The notes below the pieces were generated by a model. That model made no database searches. It was not told the origin of the DNA and worked only from the letters and a program-made list of their open reading frames with translations. Position numbers and translations under genes: made by a program. DNA of 45,883 nucleotides from Muribaculaceae bacterium. Lineage in GTDB: Bacteria; Bacteroidota; Bacteroidia; Bacteroidales; Muribaculaceae. This document shows positions 25,011 to 34,178 of the stretch, in pieces. Position 1 is the stretch's first letter; every line of letters begins with the position of its first letter. The stretch spans positions 1 through 45,883 of the forward strand of contig JAFLTJ010000009.1 of NCBI GenBank assembly GCA_022510465.1. The letters are read 5' to 3'.

Positions 25011-25050
25011 CGCCGCATCAGCCCGAAAAGCAGGCTTCCAAGCCTGCGCC
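25011..25050 (+). repeat. dispersed palindromic repeat, copy 3
   Basis: The core palindrome at 25030-25047 is identical to copies 1 and 2, and the 40-bp unit differs from copy 2 at only two positions. It lies between the lipoprotein promoter and the sigma-factor upstream region. Confidence 0.85.
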
Positions 25051-25090
25051 CGTCGCGGCAACCTTTTGGGCCGCCATTCACTCCCTCGAG

Positions 25091-25272
25091 ATTGTTACAA
25101 AATTGTTACAACCAAGGTTTTCAAACTAAAATGTTACAAAGCTGCAACAACAAAATAACACCATTAAATCATTGATACACCGCGATTTACATCTATAAAC
25201 ACAATTCAATTTTACCTATTAACTTTTGTTAACATTTTAAAAATTGCCGGCAGCTGCTATTGCGTACTTTTG
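25091..25272 (+). promoter_or_regulatory. ECF sigma factor promoter with upstream direct repeats and dyad
   Basis: TACTTTTG (25265-25272) is the -7 element; ATTG (243-246) 18 nt upstream is a loose -33. Upstream, GTTACAA occurs three times (25094-25100, 25105-25111, 25133-25139), the first two exactly 11 bp apart. A dyad TTAAC-tttt-GTTAA (25219-25232) sits just upstream of the -33. These are plausible regulator sites; the roughly 95-nt 5'UTR to the ATG at 25368 holds no obvious structure. Confidence 0.5.
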
Positions 25273-25367
25273 CATCGTCGCCACAACAAAAGGGCAATAA
25301 AATCCCCGCCCGGCGACACCTAATCTAAAACAACTAATCGTTCAACAAACTAAAATTATTTCTCAAT

Positions 25368-25871
25368 ATGGAAAACAAGATTTTAGAGAGCAAGCTGATA
25401 AGCCTTCAGAGCAACATGATGAACTTTGCAATGATGCTTACTTCCAATCGCGACGATGCCGAGGACCTGCTTCAGGATACTACTTTGAAGGTTCTTGACA
25501 ATGCCGAAAAGTTTGCCGAGAATACCAACTTCAAGGGGTGGGTGTTCACCATTATGAGAAACATTTTTATCAACAACTACCGCCGCATGTCCCGCTCGGC
25601 TACAGTAATCGACCAAACCGAAGACCTCTATCAGCTTGATTTGGCCGTTGATACAGCTGTCGACAGCCCCGAGGGAACATACGCCGCATCCGAGATAACA
25701 AAAGCGATTGAAGAATTTTCCGACGAATACCGCATCCCGTTCTCAATGCACGTTGCAGGCTACAAATATGAAGAGATTGCCGAAGAAATGCAGCTGCCGC
25801 TCGGAACAGTCAAAAGCCGCATATTCTTTGCCCGCAAGCAACTGCAGAAGCGTTTTGCCGACTATCGGTAA
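25368..25871 (+). CDS. ECF-type RNA polymerase sigma factor
   Basis: A 167-residue sigma factor with region 2 near residues 10-80 (DDAEDLLQDTTLKVLDN, FKGWVFTIMRNIFINNYRR) and region 4 near 110-165 (YEEIAEEMQLPLGTVKSRIFFARKQL, a helix-turn-helix). Region 3 is replaced by a short acidic linker, as in all ECF factors. No anti-sigma gene lies next to it, which differs from the FecI/FecR pairs tied to SusC/D systems. Control may therefore be through its own repeat-rich promoter. Target genes cannot be inferred from the window. Confidence 0.92.
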   Translation: MENKILESKLISLQSNMMNFAMMLTSNRDDAEDLLQDTTLKVLDNAEKFAENTNFKGWVFTIMRNIFINNYRRMSRSATVIDQTEDLYQLDLAVDTAVDSPEGTYAASEITKAIEEFSDEYRIPFSMHVAGYKYEEIAEEMQLPLGTVKSRIFFARKQLQKRFADYR

Positions 25872-25880
25872 CCCCCGTGT

Positions 25881-25968
25881 CACGGCTTGCTCCATACGCC
25901 CGGCTGAAGGCAAAAGTGGAGCAAACCGTGAATAAATTATGAAATGTCGTGGTTTTTGAGTACTTTTG
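25881..25968 (+). promoter_or_regulatory. hairpin after the sigma gene, then purC promoter
   Basis: A 14-position stem with one mismatch pairs 25881-25894 with 25917-25930. It lacks a T run, so it may be a weak or Rho-assisted end or an mRNA protector. TACTTTTG at 25961-25968 is the purC -7 element (weak -33). It shares TACTTTTGCA.CGTC with the sigma-gene promoter. Confidence 0.55.
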
Positions 25969-25996
25969 CAGCGTCTTAAATAATAAATAATAAACA

Positions 25997-26950
25997 ATGG
26001 CTACGACTTTAGTATCTACCGATTTCAATTTCCCCGGACAGACGGCAGTGTATCACGGAAAAGTTCGCGACGTCTACACTATCAACGATGACCTGATGGT
26101 GATGATTGCGTCTGACCGCATCTCGGCCTTTGATGTTATCCTCCCCAAAGGAATACCCTATAAAGGCCAAGTCCTCAATCAGATAGCAGCCTACTTCCTC
26201 GATTCGACCGCCGACATTGTTCCCAACTGGAAGCTCGCTTCGCCCGACCCTATGGTCACCGTTGGCAAAAAATGCGAGGGATTCAAGGTTGAAATGATTA
26301 TCAGAGGATACCTGACCGGGAGCGCATGGCGCGACTATAAAGCCGGAGTTCGCGAAATTTGCGGAGTAAAAATACCCGACGGAATGATTGAAAATCAAGC
26401 ATTTCCGGGAGGTCCCATTATAACTCCAACAACCAAAGCCGACGAAGGTCACGACCTGAACATTTCACGCGAAGAGATTATTGCTCAGGGAATTGTGTCG
26501 GCCGAAGACTATGAAGTCATGGAGCGGTACACCCGGGCTCTATTTGAACGCGGTCAGCAGATGGCTCGCGAGAAAGGCCTGATTTTGGTGGACACAAAAT
26601 ATGAATTCGGCAAGCGTGACGGAAAAGTAATCCTCATCGATGAAATCCACACCCCCGACTCGTCGCGTTACTTCTATGCCGACGGATATGAAGAGCGCCT
26701 GGCCAAAGGGGAACCGCAGCGTCAACTCTCAAAAGAGTTCGTGCGCCAGTGGCTGATAGAAAACGGATTTATGGGACAGGCAGGCCAGCAGGTACCCGAA
26801 ATGACCGACGAGTTCTGCCAGAGTGTAGCCGACCGCTATATTGAGCTGTATGAGCACATTACAGGCCGCAAATTCGTCAAAACCGACGACCCCGACCTAA
26901 CTTCGCGCATCAACTCCAACGTGCTTTCTTGCCTGGAATCACTCAAATAA
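25997..26950 (+). CDS. purC: SAICAR synthetase
   Basis: A 317-residue phosphoribosylaminoimidazole-succinocarboxamide synthase, which condenses CAIR with aspartate using ATP in purine synthesis. Family motifs are YHGKVRDVY (residues 19-27), [12 protein letters not shown] (about 39-50), [14 protein letters not shown] and [14 protein letters not shown]. The length is at the long end of the family, as expected for the single-domain Bacteroidota form. menG follows directly with no gap, its ATG starting right after the purC stop. Confidence 0.96.
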   Translation: MATTLVSTDFNFPGQTAVYHGKVRDVYTINDDLMVMIASDRISAFDVILPKGIPYKGQVLNQIAAYFLDSTADIVPNWKLASPDPMVTVGKKCEGFKVEMIIRGYLTGSAWRDYKAGVREICGVKIPDGMIENQAFPGGPIITPTTKADEGHDLNISREEIIAQGIVSAEDYEVMERYTRALFERGQQMAREKGLILVDTKYEFGKRDGKVILIDEIHTPDSSRYFYADGYEERLAKGEPQRQLSKEFVRQWLIENGFMGQAGQQVPEMTDEFCQSVADRYIELYEHITGRKFVKTDDPDLTSRINSNVLSCLESLK

Positions 26951-27703
26951 ATGAGTCCCGATTGCGAAAACATAAAGCCCTACAAAGGGGATAATAGCGC
27001 AAAAAAGGTTCAAGTCGAAAAGATGTTTGATAACATCGCGCCGGCCTACGACCTGATGAACCGCGCCATGACCCTCGGAATAGACAAATTGTGGCGCCGC
27101 AAAGCTGTAAAGATGATACACAGCCACGGCGCTACAAAGATCCTTGACGTGGCTACCGGCACCGGCGACCTGGCGATGTTGCTTGCCCAACGGCTTGACC
27201 CTATCTCGGTGATAGGCATCGACCTGTCGGCCCGCATGATTGAGATTGGCCGGCGAAAAGTGGCCGCCGCAGGGCTGGGCGACGTTGTCAAATTGACAGT
27301 CGGCGACTGCCTTGATTTAGCCTACCCCGACGAGACATTCGACTGCGTCACCGTGGCCTACGGCGTTCGCAACTTTGAAGACCTGGCGCGAGGTTACAGC
27401 GAAATGTTCAGAGTGTTACAACCCGGCGGAATGATGTGTGTCATCGAGCTGTCAACCCCTACAATGCCCGTAATCAGGCCGCTTTACAATATCTACAGCA
27501 CCAAGATTATCCCCGCCGTTGGCCGCGTGGTATCACGCGACACCGACGCCTACACCTACCTGCCGCGTTCAATTGCAGCGGTGCCGCAAGGCGAAAAAAT
27601 GCTGGAAATGTTGACAGGTGCCGGATTTGTCAACGCCCGGTTCAAAACCTTGACCCTTGGCGTATGCACCATATATACAGCCTTTAAGCCCCAGCAACAA
27701 TGA
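26951..27703 (+). CDS. menG: demethylmenaquinone methyltransferase
   Basis: A 250-residue class I SAM-dependent methyltransferase of the UbiE/MenG family, which makes the last step of menaquinone synthesis. Motifs are KVEKMFDNIAPAYDLMNRAM near the N-terminus, the SAM-binding ILDVATGTGDLAMLLA (about 64-79), and VAYGVRNFEDLARGYSEMFR followed by VLQPGGMMCVIEL. Bacteroidota use menaquinone, so MenG is the right name. It abuts purC and overlaps the next gene by 4 nt (ATGA), so the three are translationally coupled. Confidence 0.95.
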   Translation: MSPDCENIKPYKGDNSAKKVQVEKMFDNIAPAYDLMNRAMTLGIDKLWRRKAVKMIHSHGATKILDVATGTGDLAMLLAQRLDPISVIGIDLSARMIEIGRRKVAAAGLGDVVKLTVGDCLDLAYPDETFDCVTVAYGVRNFEDLARGYSEMFRVLQPGGMMCVIELSTPTMPVIRPLYNIYSTKIIPAVGRVVSRDTDAYTYLPRSIAAVPQGEKMLEMLTGAGFVNARFKTLTLGVCTIYTAFKPQQQ

Positions 27704-28266
27704 CCCGGATTGTAACAATTATATTTATCATTCTCGGCGTGATGTCAGCTTCGGGGAGAACGCCTATTCAGGGGTGCATCGAGGTTGATTCTACAGCAAT
27801 GACCGCCTTTGTTCGCCATCACAATCCCAACTTTGACCCGGCGATAGCACAGGCTTTCCAGGAGGTTGGAGAGATATATGGCATTCGCGGAGATATAGCG
27901 CTATGTCAAGCCATTATCGAAACCGGTTGGTTCAGATTTGACAATGGAACAGCCGTAGAGGCTTCACAACACAACTATTGCGGCATGGGGGTCACCCAAC
28001 GCGGCAACCAAGGTTGTTCCTTTGAATCAATCCGCGAGGGCGTGACAGCCTTGATACAGCACCTGTACGCCTACTGCTGCGACGACGACCTTCCCGACGG
28101 CGAGGAGATTGTCGACCCCCGCTATCGCTATGTTGCGCGCGGATGCGCCCCTTGCTGGGAAGATTTGACCGGCCGGTGGGCCATGAATGAGCAGTATGCA
28201 CACAACATCCTGCGTCAGTTCAAGTCGCTAAAACGACACAGTCGGATTCCCGGTTCCGACCGGTAA
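27700..28266 (+). CDS. exported glucosaminidase-domain protein (GH73-like)
   Basis: A 188-residue protein with an N-terminal signal (MTRIVTIIFIILGVMSASG) and a compact lysozyme-like glucosaminidase domain (ALCQAIIETGWFRF with the probable catalytic Glu, then SQHNYCGMGV and SIREGVTALIQHLYAY). GH73-like enzymes cut the GlcNAc-MurNAc bond of peptidoglycan. Several Cys residues suggest periplasmic disulfides. It overlaps menG by 4 nt; pairing with a quinone gene is common in Bacteroidales operons but not explained. Confidence 0.85.
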   Translation: MTRIVTIIFIILGVMSASGRTPIQGCIEVDSTAMTAFVRHHNPNFDPAIAQAFQEVGEIYGIRGDIALCQAIIETGWFRFDNGTAVEASQHNYCGMGVTQRGNQGCSFESIREGVTALIQHLYAYCCDDDLPDGEEIVDPRYRYVARGCAPCWEDLTGRWAMNEQYAHNILRQFKSLKRHSRIPGSDR

Positions 28267-28303
28267 TCCATTCACTCGTTAAACACACTCTCTCGCCCGG
28301 ATT

Positions 28304-29125
28304 ATGTCCTCAGTTTTAATCGTTTTGCCAATCCTGAGCCTGCTGATGTTTGACCTCGGGCTCGAACTGCAAGCACGCGACTTTGCCATGATAGCCAAGC
28401 GCCCGCGGGCCGTCCTGGCAGGCCTTTTCGGCCAGATTGTGCTGATTCCGGCCATTGTATTCCTGCTTGCAAGTGTATTCAAGGTCAGCGAAACGATGTT
28501 TATCGGGCTGATGCTGATTGCATGCTGCCCGGGAGGAAGTTCCAGCAATATTTTTTCGGGAATCGCTCGGGGCGACGTGGCCCTCTCGGTGAGTCTCACG
28601 GCCTTAAGTTCGGTTATAACGCTGGCAACACTACCGTTGATTATGGGAACTGTCGTAAAACTGCCCGTTGGGTCGCTCGTGATGCAAAACATAGTCCTTG
28701 TTTTGATACCGGTATTGCTCGGCATGTGGTTACGCGCCACTAAGCCCGCGGCAGCCGCCCGCATTCACCGTTATCTTGGCCGGCTGGCATTTCCGTTGTT
28801 GATACTCCTCGCCACGCTCTTTTTCATTGGCAACAAAGCCGCAATCGTCGACAACTTCAAGGAGCTGGGGCTGTTTGTCACAGTGCTCATTCTCATAGCC
28901 ATGGCCGCCGGAGCATTAATCAGTAACGTGTGCCGCCTTAACCGCCGCGAACGGCGCACGATAGTCATCGAAGTAGGCATGCAGAACGCCGCCCAGGCTA
29001 TTGCACTGGCAACGTCTCCGCTGGTATTCAACGACAACCGGCTCGCCGTTCCGGCTATCGTCTACGCCCTGATGATGAACATTCTGCTCCTGACCTACGT
29101 CGCCATCATAAAACGGGTCCGATAA
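28304..29125 (+). CDS. bile acid:sodium symporter (BASS) family transporter
   Basis: A 273-residue integral membrane protein with about nine hydrophobic segments. Family signatures are GLMLIACCPGGSSSNIFSGIARGDVALSVS (family pattern spread over residues ~65-95) and the second crossover IEVGMQNAAQAIALATSPLVF near 225. BASS proteins move bile acids or other organic anions with sodium; in bacteria the substrate is often something else, such as pantoate. It follows the glucosaminidase gene by 37 nt and ends at a strong terminator. Confidence 0.88.
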   Translation: MSSVLIVLPILSLLMFDLGLELQARDFAMIAKRPRAVLAGLFGQIVLIPAIVFLLASVFKVSETMFIGLMLIACCPGGSSSNIFSGIARGDVALSVSLTALSSVITLATLPLIMGTVVKLPVGSLVMQNIVLVLIPVLLGMWLRATKPAAAARIHRYLGRLAFPLLILLATLFFIGNKAAIVDNFKELGLFVTVLILIAMAAGALISNVCRLNRRERRTIVIEVGMQNAAQAIALATSPLVFNDNRLAVPAIVYALMMNILLLTYVAIIKRVR

Positions 29126-29144
29126 CACAGGCTTAAACAAACAG

Positions 29145-29185
29145 GCGAGGGCGAAACAAAACTATTCGTTTTGAAACGCCCTCGC
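29145..29185. terminator. bidirectional terminator with nested stem
   Basis: GCGAGGGCG (29145-29153) pairs with CGCCCTCGC (29177-29185), and inside it CAAAAC (157-162) pairs with GTTTTG (168-173). TTAATATTTTG follows on the plus side. It separates convergent genes. Confidence 0.85.
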
Positions 29186-29207
29186 TTAATATTTTGTTCA
29201 GATAGTT

Positions 29208-31247
29208 TTACCAGATAATAACGCGATTGCTCTCGGGTCGGAACATTGCATCACCATCGGCAATAGAGAACGCGTTGAAGAACGGAGCAAGATTGCGCAA
29301 CGTTACATTTACACGGTTGCGACCCAGCGAATGAACATCGCCGGTAGTCAACGAGCGAATCTCCTCTTCACGGATATTATTTGCCCATAAGTTGGCATAG
29401 TTCATATAGAACACCTGCAGGGGCGCATAACCGTCAATCAGCGCCTCCGGGCTGTTGACATCAACACCTTTCTTCTTCTGAGAATCGAGGAATGCGGTCA
29501 TGGCAACACGCAAACCGCCTTGGTCGGCAATATTCTCGCCAAGCGTATAACTTCCGTTTGCATAAAGGCCGGGCAAAACCTCTACAGCGTCAAACTGCTC
29601 TACCAACTTAGACGTTTTAGCCTCAAAAGCCGCCTTGTCCTCCGGTGTCCACCATTCAACCATATTGCCGTTTGAATCAAAGTTGCTGCCTTGGTCATCA
29701 AAGCCATGGGTCATTTCATGCCCAATCACAACACCGATTCCGCCATAGTTCTCGGCATCGCTCGATTCGGGGTCAAAGAACGGAGCCTGCAGGATTGCCG
29801 CGGGAAACACTATCTCGTTGGCCAACGGATTGTAATAAGCGTTAACCGTTTGCGGAGTCATGCCCCACTCGGTTTTGTCAACCGGCTTGCCCCATTTTGA
29901 AAGCTGCTCCTTCTGGTGCCACATCGCCACATTGTGCATATTCTCATAGTAGCTCAGCGCCGGGTCTATCTCCATTGTTGAATAGTCTTTCCACTTGTCG
30001 GGATAGCCAATCTTGACCGTAAAGGCATTGAGCTTCTTTATCGCGTTAAGCTTGGTTTCGTCGGTCATCCAGTCGAGGTTAATGATATGCTTGCCAAGGG
30101 CTGTGCGCAGGTTTTCAACCAGCTCCACCATGTAATCCTTTGACGACTGCGGGAAATAAGCCTCCACATAAAGCTGGCCAACAGCCTCCCCCATTGCCGA
30201 TTCGGTCGCGCCGAGAGCTCGTTTCCACCGCGGGCGCTGCTGCTGCACGCCACTCATAACCTTGCTAAACTCAAACGACGCATCGGCAAACTTATCGCTT
30301 AGCTGCCCTGCGGCCTGCGAAACATATTTCCAAAGGTAATAATCCTTTATCTCGCGGTCGGTAAGGCTTGCGATAAGATTATTGGCCTGCGCTACCGAGT
30401 TTATCTCGGTTACGATAACCACTTCGGGCGTAGCGATATCCATTGTTTCAACAAAGAAACGGTCCCAGTTTACAGCCGGATACATCTCTTTTACCTGCTC
30501 GATTGTGCGCGGATTGTACATCGCCGGTATATTACGGCTCTGCTCACGGGTCCACGCCGAGTCGGCCAATGCTGTTTCTATTTTCAGCACATTTTTCATT
30601 ATACGGTTGGCATCTTTCTTGCTGTAACCGGCGTTTTGCATTTGTGTCACAATCAGCTTTTTGAATGCCTCTCTGACCTCCTTGTTGCGCTTATCATTTT
30701 CAAGGTAATAATCGCGGTCGCCAAGGCTCATGCCACCGCCGCTGATATACATTGCATATTCATTGCTATTGGCCATATCCTCCATTGGACCCGCACCAAA
30801 AAACGGGCTCGCATAGTTGGCATGCATCCAGTAGAAAAGCTCCTCCATTCCATCATGGCTTGTGCTTTCTATCTTTTTCAGGTCAGCCTGTATCGGCGCT
30901 GCGCCCTCGCGGTTACGTCTTACCGAGTCCATCGACTGGTTATAGATTGTCGACACTTTGAATGCCACCGACCCAGGCTGTGGATTTGTGTTTGCCAAGT
31001 TCAATACAAGGCGCTGAACGCGAGCTTCCGACGAGTCGTTCAAAATGTTGAACTGGCCGTATCGGGCATGCTCTGCTGTCAACGGATGAGCCTCCTCCCA
31101 GCCTTTGTTTACGTGCGTGTAAAAGTCTGTTCCTGCCGGAGTTGTCATGTCAAAGTAAGCCGGATTAAGGCTCTTTAAATGCTCGGCTGCGAGCCCCGAC
31201 AAGCCGGCTGCAACGGCTATAGATATAACAATTATCTGCTTCCTCAT
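29208..31247 (-). CDS. M13-family zinc metallopeptidase (PepO/neprilysin-like)
   Basis: About 679 residues from the ATG at 31247, which begins a standard signal peptide (MRKQIIVISIAVAAGLSGLAA); an upstream in-frame Met at 31274 adds a charged leader and is less likely. Zinc ligands are HEMTH near residue 507 and ENIADQGG near 570; the substrate-binding NAYYNP motif lies about 45 residues before HEMTH. The C-terminus ends in a Trp (NRVIIW), the usual M13 finish. Periplasmic or surface oligopeptidase. 38 nt separate it from the M6 peptidase gene upstream, so the two peptidases are likely co-transcribed. Confidence 0.95.
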   Translation of the reverse strand: MRKQIIVISIAVAAGLSGLAAEHLKSLNPAYFDMTTPAGTDFYTHVNKGWEEAHPLTAEHARYGQFNILNDSSEARVQRLVLNLANTNPQPGSVAFKVSTIYNQSMDSVRRNREGAAPIQADLKKIESTSHDGMEELFYWMHANYASPFFGAGPMEDMANSNEYAMYISGGGMSLGDRDYYLENDKRNKEVREAFKKLIVTQMQNAGYSKKDANRIMKNVLKIETALADSAWTREQSRNIPAMYNPRTIEQVKEMYPAVNWDRFFVETMDIATPEVVIVTEINSVAQANNLIASLTDREIKDYYLWKYVSQAAGQLSDKFADASFEFSKVMSGVQQQRPRWKRALGATESAMGEAVGQLYVEAYFPQSSKDYMVELVENLRTALGKHIINLDWMTDETKLNAIKKLNAFTVKIGYPDKWKDYSTMEIDPALSYYENMHNVAMWHQKEQLSKWGKPVDKTEWGMTPQTVNAYYNPLANEIVFPAAILQAPFFDPESSDAENYGGIGVVIGHEMTHGFDDQGSNFDSNGNMVEWWTPEDKAAFEAKTSKLVEQFDAVEVLPGLYANGSYTLGENIADQGGLRVAMTAFLDSQKKKGVDVNSPEALIDGYAPLQVFYMNYANLWANNIREEEIRSLTTGDVHSLGRNRVNVTLRNLAPFFNAFSIADGDAMFRPESNRVIIW

Positions 31248-31285
31248 TTTTTCTATTTTTATTCTCTTAATCACTTTTATATCAG

Positions 31286-34063
31286 TTATCTGACAATTAC
31301 TTTCTCGGCCTTGCCACCCGAAACTCTAATGTAGATATGACCGGTTACAGGATTTTTAACCTCCACACCCTGAAGATTGTAGTAACGAACCTGAATATCC
31401 GCTTTATCGCGCTCAATGTCGCTTATGCCCGACCCGAATACAATAGCGGTTTCGGCCGACGGGAGTGTGTAAACGCTACCATTGTGTCCGCGAACAGTAA
31501 ACAGATATTCGGTCGACGGGTCAAGACCGGTTACATTAAGTGAAGTAACGTTGCCAACACTGTAATTATGATATACTCCGAAATAGTTGCGAACACTTTC
31601 CGTGAAATATGTTACCTTAACGTCGTCAAGTGCCAGCGTAGCGTCGCCTGTGCCGCTATAAGTAATTCTAACGGCTCGTGCGCCCGTCGGAATATCGGCG
31701 GCCTCTATCGTCATGGTTGTTTTGGACTGGGGCGCGTTGGGGCTGCTACCGGTCTTCCATTCACCGTTAACAAGGAATTCAACGTCAATTTTGTTGCTTG
31801 TTCCGTTGCTTTGCGTTCTGCACCAGAATGATACCGACTTGATATCTCCCGGGAACACCGGCGACTCAATATAATCGCCAACGCTGAAACACAGTGCCGG
31901 CACAACGCTCGAGAAGATAGATGATTCGTAGTTTTTGGTGCATGTTGTCTTCCATCCCGCGGGCAGGTAAGCATACCCGTCGGCAAAATCAAGAAATACA
32001 TCCTTGCTCTCACCATGTTCCTGCGAGAACAAGTCTATAAAATACGAATTGGCACCGTCAACCGCTTTCCATGTCAATGTTGTTTCGGTCTCCGTGCGCC
32101 CCGACACATACGCCGTTGGAATAACGTAATCAAACGTCAGTTCCGAGGTCGTAACAGTCAGCGGAGCCTCGCTTTCCGAGTAGCTTGTCCTATTTTCATC
32201 ATACGCCGCCACTGTTACGGCATAAGTCGTCGTCGGCTCAAGACCGGTCACATCCACACTGTTAACATTGCCAACCTCAAGCTTATCATACCCTTTGACA
32301 ATATTTCCGTCAACAGTTACGGTCACGACATAATTATCCGCGCCCTCAACGCTGTTCCAGTTAACGGTAAACGACCGCGGAGTCACATTGGTGGCCGAAC
32401 GGAATGTTACCGGGTCCAGTCTGAGCAAGCCTCCGGCAACCTTAAAGGTTATCACGCCGTTGGTTTCGGTTATATCGGTTATCGGCAGGTCTATAGCCTG
32501 TCCGCTCCATGTTTTCAACGCCGGCGTTGTTTCTGACGTAAATTCTCTTACTCTTTTAATACCGGGGAAAGGATTGCCGCGTCTGCCTTCTGTCATCGAC
32601 GTCGTCTCTGCTGTCTGATTGTTAGCCTCCACCAAATCAACTCGCTGGTGGTTCGCGGCGTTGTTTACCGAATTGCTGGTCCATGCCGATTTCAAATAAT
32701 CGATGTGCCATATCAGCATTCCATGATAGGGCAATTCCCTGTCAAATCCTTTCTTCTGCCGATTCTCTAATACAAAGTACTCGTTTGGCAGATTGGTCGG
32801 AATAATATAAGCCTCGTTGCTGGAAATCTCTTTTAGCGTGACGTCGGCGCGCCCGGTCAGTACCGTCGGATTAATCCAACCCATCGAAATACGCTCAAAA
32901 GCTGTATAGGTAGATGGAATCAGACCATTATAATTGTACGACCCATAGTCGAGAACAGTCCATTCTCTTGGCGTAAATACGTATGTGTTGTTTGTCGCAT
33001 ACAGGTCGGGCAAACCTATTACGTGCGAGAACTCATGCACAAACGTGCCTATACCGTCGGCGCGCGCTCCATCCGGATACATCGATTCCCACTCATTGCT
33101 ACACGCATAATTGCCAAGCGTTTTACCGTCAAACTGCTTGTTTTCGCCGGCATAACGAACATCCCATGAGTGGGGCCACACTGAACTTGCCGGACCGGTA
33201 GTTGCCTCTCCCTCTCCGGCATAAAAAATGAAAACATTGTCGATAACACCGTCATTATCACGGTCATATTGCGTAAAATCAACCGTCGCATCAAGCGCCT
33301 CGCAGGCATGCACTGCCATCAAATGGGCATTCCTATCCTGCCCATATATATCATTAGCCCCATAATAGCTGCGGTTATATGGCAACGTAACAGGTCCGTA
33401 GAGGTCAAAATCACAATCAAATTGACCCGTGGAGGCATCCAAAAAATAATCATGCGCCGACCCTATACTTCCAAAGTCGCTGAAACCTTTCTCGTTCAGC
33501 ATTCGGTCAAAATAGTTATGCGCATCGGTGGTTTTAAACTTAATATCCTTGTATTCAACCAATATTACTATCGCTTTCTGCTTGCCGGTCGATGGAAAAT
33601 TTGTCACCAGCATTCCCGATGTCGTCGGCGCTACCCGGCGCTTTTCCGAGTCAACCGTGAACGACCTGAATCGCTCAGCAAACTGGGCGCGCTTGGCTGC
33701 CGTGGCATTGTACACCTCTCGCCCGCGAGTCTCAACTATCTTTTCTGCATCAAGAGTCGACAAAAAAGAACGTTCGGCTGCCGGGCGGAGATTGGTTGCC
33801 TTGACACCCGACGACACAACTTTGCCGGATGCGTCTAAAATTCCATACTCAAAAACACCGTCGACATCCAGCAACAAATGATTGTCAACGGTGGTGGTAT
33901 AATGCGCCCACTCGTCGCCGTGGTTAACCACTGTTATCGTCGTTCCGTCGGCTTGCGTAACGGTCACGGGACCCCTATACGCCGGCACGGCCATTGCTAA
34001 TGGCGCTGATGCTGCAAATGTGGCAAATATTGCGCCGCTCAGTATTAATTGTTTGATATTCAT
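31286..34063 (-). CDS. M6-family metalloprotease with FN3 repeats and T9SS-like tail
   Basis: About 925 residues from the ATG at 34063 (MNIKQLILSGAIFATF signal); the in-frame Met at 34117 adds a non-signal segment. The zinc motif HEFSHVIGLPDLY near residue 340 defines the immune-inhibitor-A/M6 clan; an N-terminal propeptide region precedes it. Downstream are FN3-like repeats (about 575-660 and 660-730), a MAM- or CBM-like sandwich (about 730-840) and a final FN3-like strand set. The tail VRYYNLQGVEV plus a basic Val-rich end is almost the same as in the 777-residue protein at 17911-20244. Likely a surface or secreted protease. Confidence 0.9.
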   Translation of the reverse strand: MNIKQLILSGAIFATFAASAPLAMAVPAYRGPVTVTQADGTTITVVNHGDEWAHYTTTVDNHLLLDVDGVFEYGILDASGKVVSSGVKATNLRPAAERSFLSTLDAEKIVETRGREVYNATAAKRAQFAERFRSFTVDSEKRRVAPTTSGMLVTNFPSTGKQKAIVILVEYKDIKFKTTDAHNYFDRMLNEKGFSDFGSIGSAHDYFLDASTGQFDCDFDLYGPVTLPYNRSYYGANDIYGQDRNAHLMAVHACEALDATVDFTQYDRDNDGVIDNVFIFYAGEGEATTGPASSVWPHSWDVRYAGENKQFDGKTLGNYACSNEWESMYPDGARADGIGTFVHEFSHVIGLPDLYATNNTYVFTPREWTVLDYGSYNYNGLIPSTYTAFERISMGWINPTVLTGRADVTLKEISSNEAYIIPTNLPNEYFVLENRQKKGFDRELPYHGMLIWHIDYLKSAWTSNSVNNAANHQRVDLVEANNQTAETTSMTEGRRGNPFPGIKRVREFTSETTPALKTWSGQAIDLPITDITETNGVITFKVAGGLLRLDPVTFRSATNVTPRSFTVNWNSVEGADNYVVTVTVDGNIVKGYDKLEVGNVNSVDVTGLEPTTTYAVTVAAYDENRTSYSESEAPLTVTTSELTFDYVIPTAYVSGRTETETTLTWKAVDGANSYFIDLFSQEHGESKDVFLDFADGYAYLPAGWKTTCTKNYESSIFSSVVPALCFSVGDYIESPVFPGDIKSVSFWCRTQSNGTSNKIDVEFLVNGEWKTGSSPNAPQSKTTMTIEAADIPTGARAVRITYSGTGDATLALDDVKVTYFTESVRNYFGVYHNYSVGNVTSLNVTGLDPSTEYLFTVRGHNGSVYTLPSAETAIVFGSGISDIERDKADIQVRYYNLQGVEVKNPVTGHIYIRVSGGKAEKVIVR

Positions 34064-34125
34064 CCTGATATTTTTTGCTGATTTACAATAGAGAGATTTA
34101 TTCTGATTTTTGCACACAGATTTGG

Positions 34126-34133
34126 CAAATTTA
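34126..34133 (-). promoter_or_regulatory. -7 element for the M6-M13 peptidase operon
   Basis: TAAATTTG on the minus strand about 63 bp before the M6 start; no good -33 was found. A transcription start near 34119 would sit almost at the first in-frame Met (34117), favouring the downstream start. Confidence 0.5.
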
Positions 34134-34178
34134 TAACAAAATGTTTACAACAGTAGCGCCAAGATAGCTATTTAACAT

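Noticed and set aside
20444-25050. CRISPR-like repeat array
   Set aside because: The repeats are palindromic, irregularly spaced over kilobases and have no spacers or cas genes.
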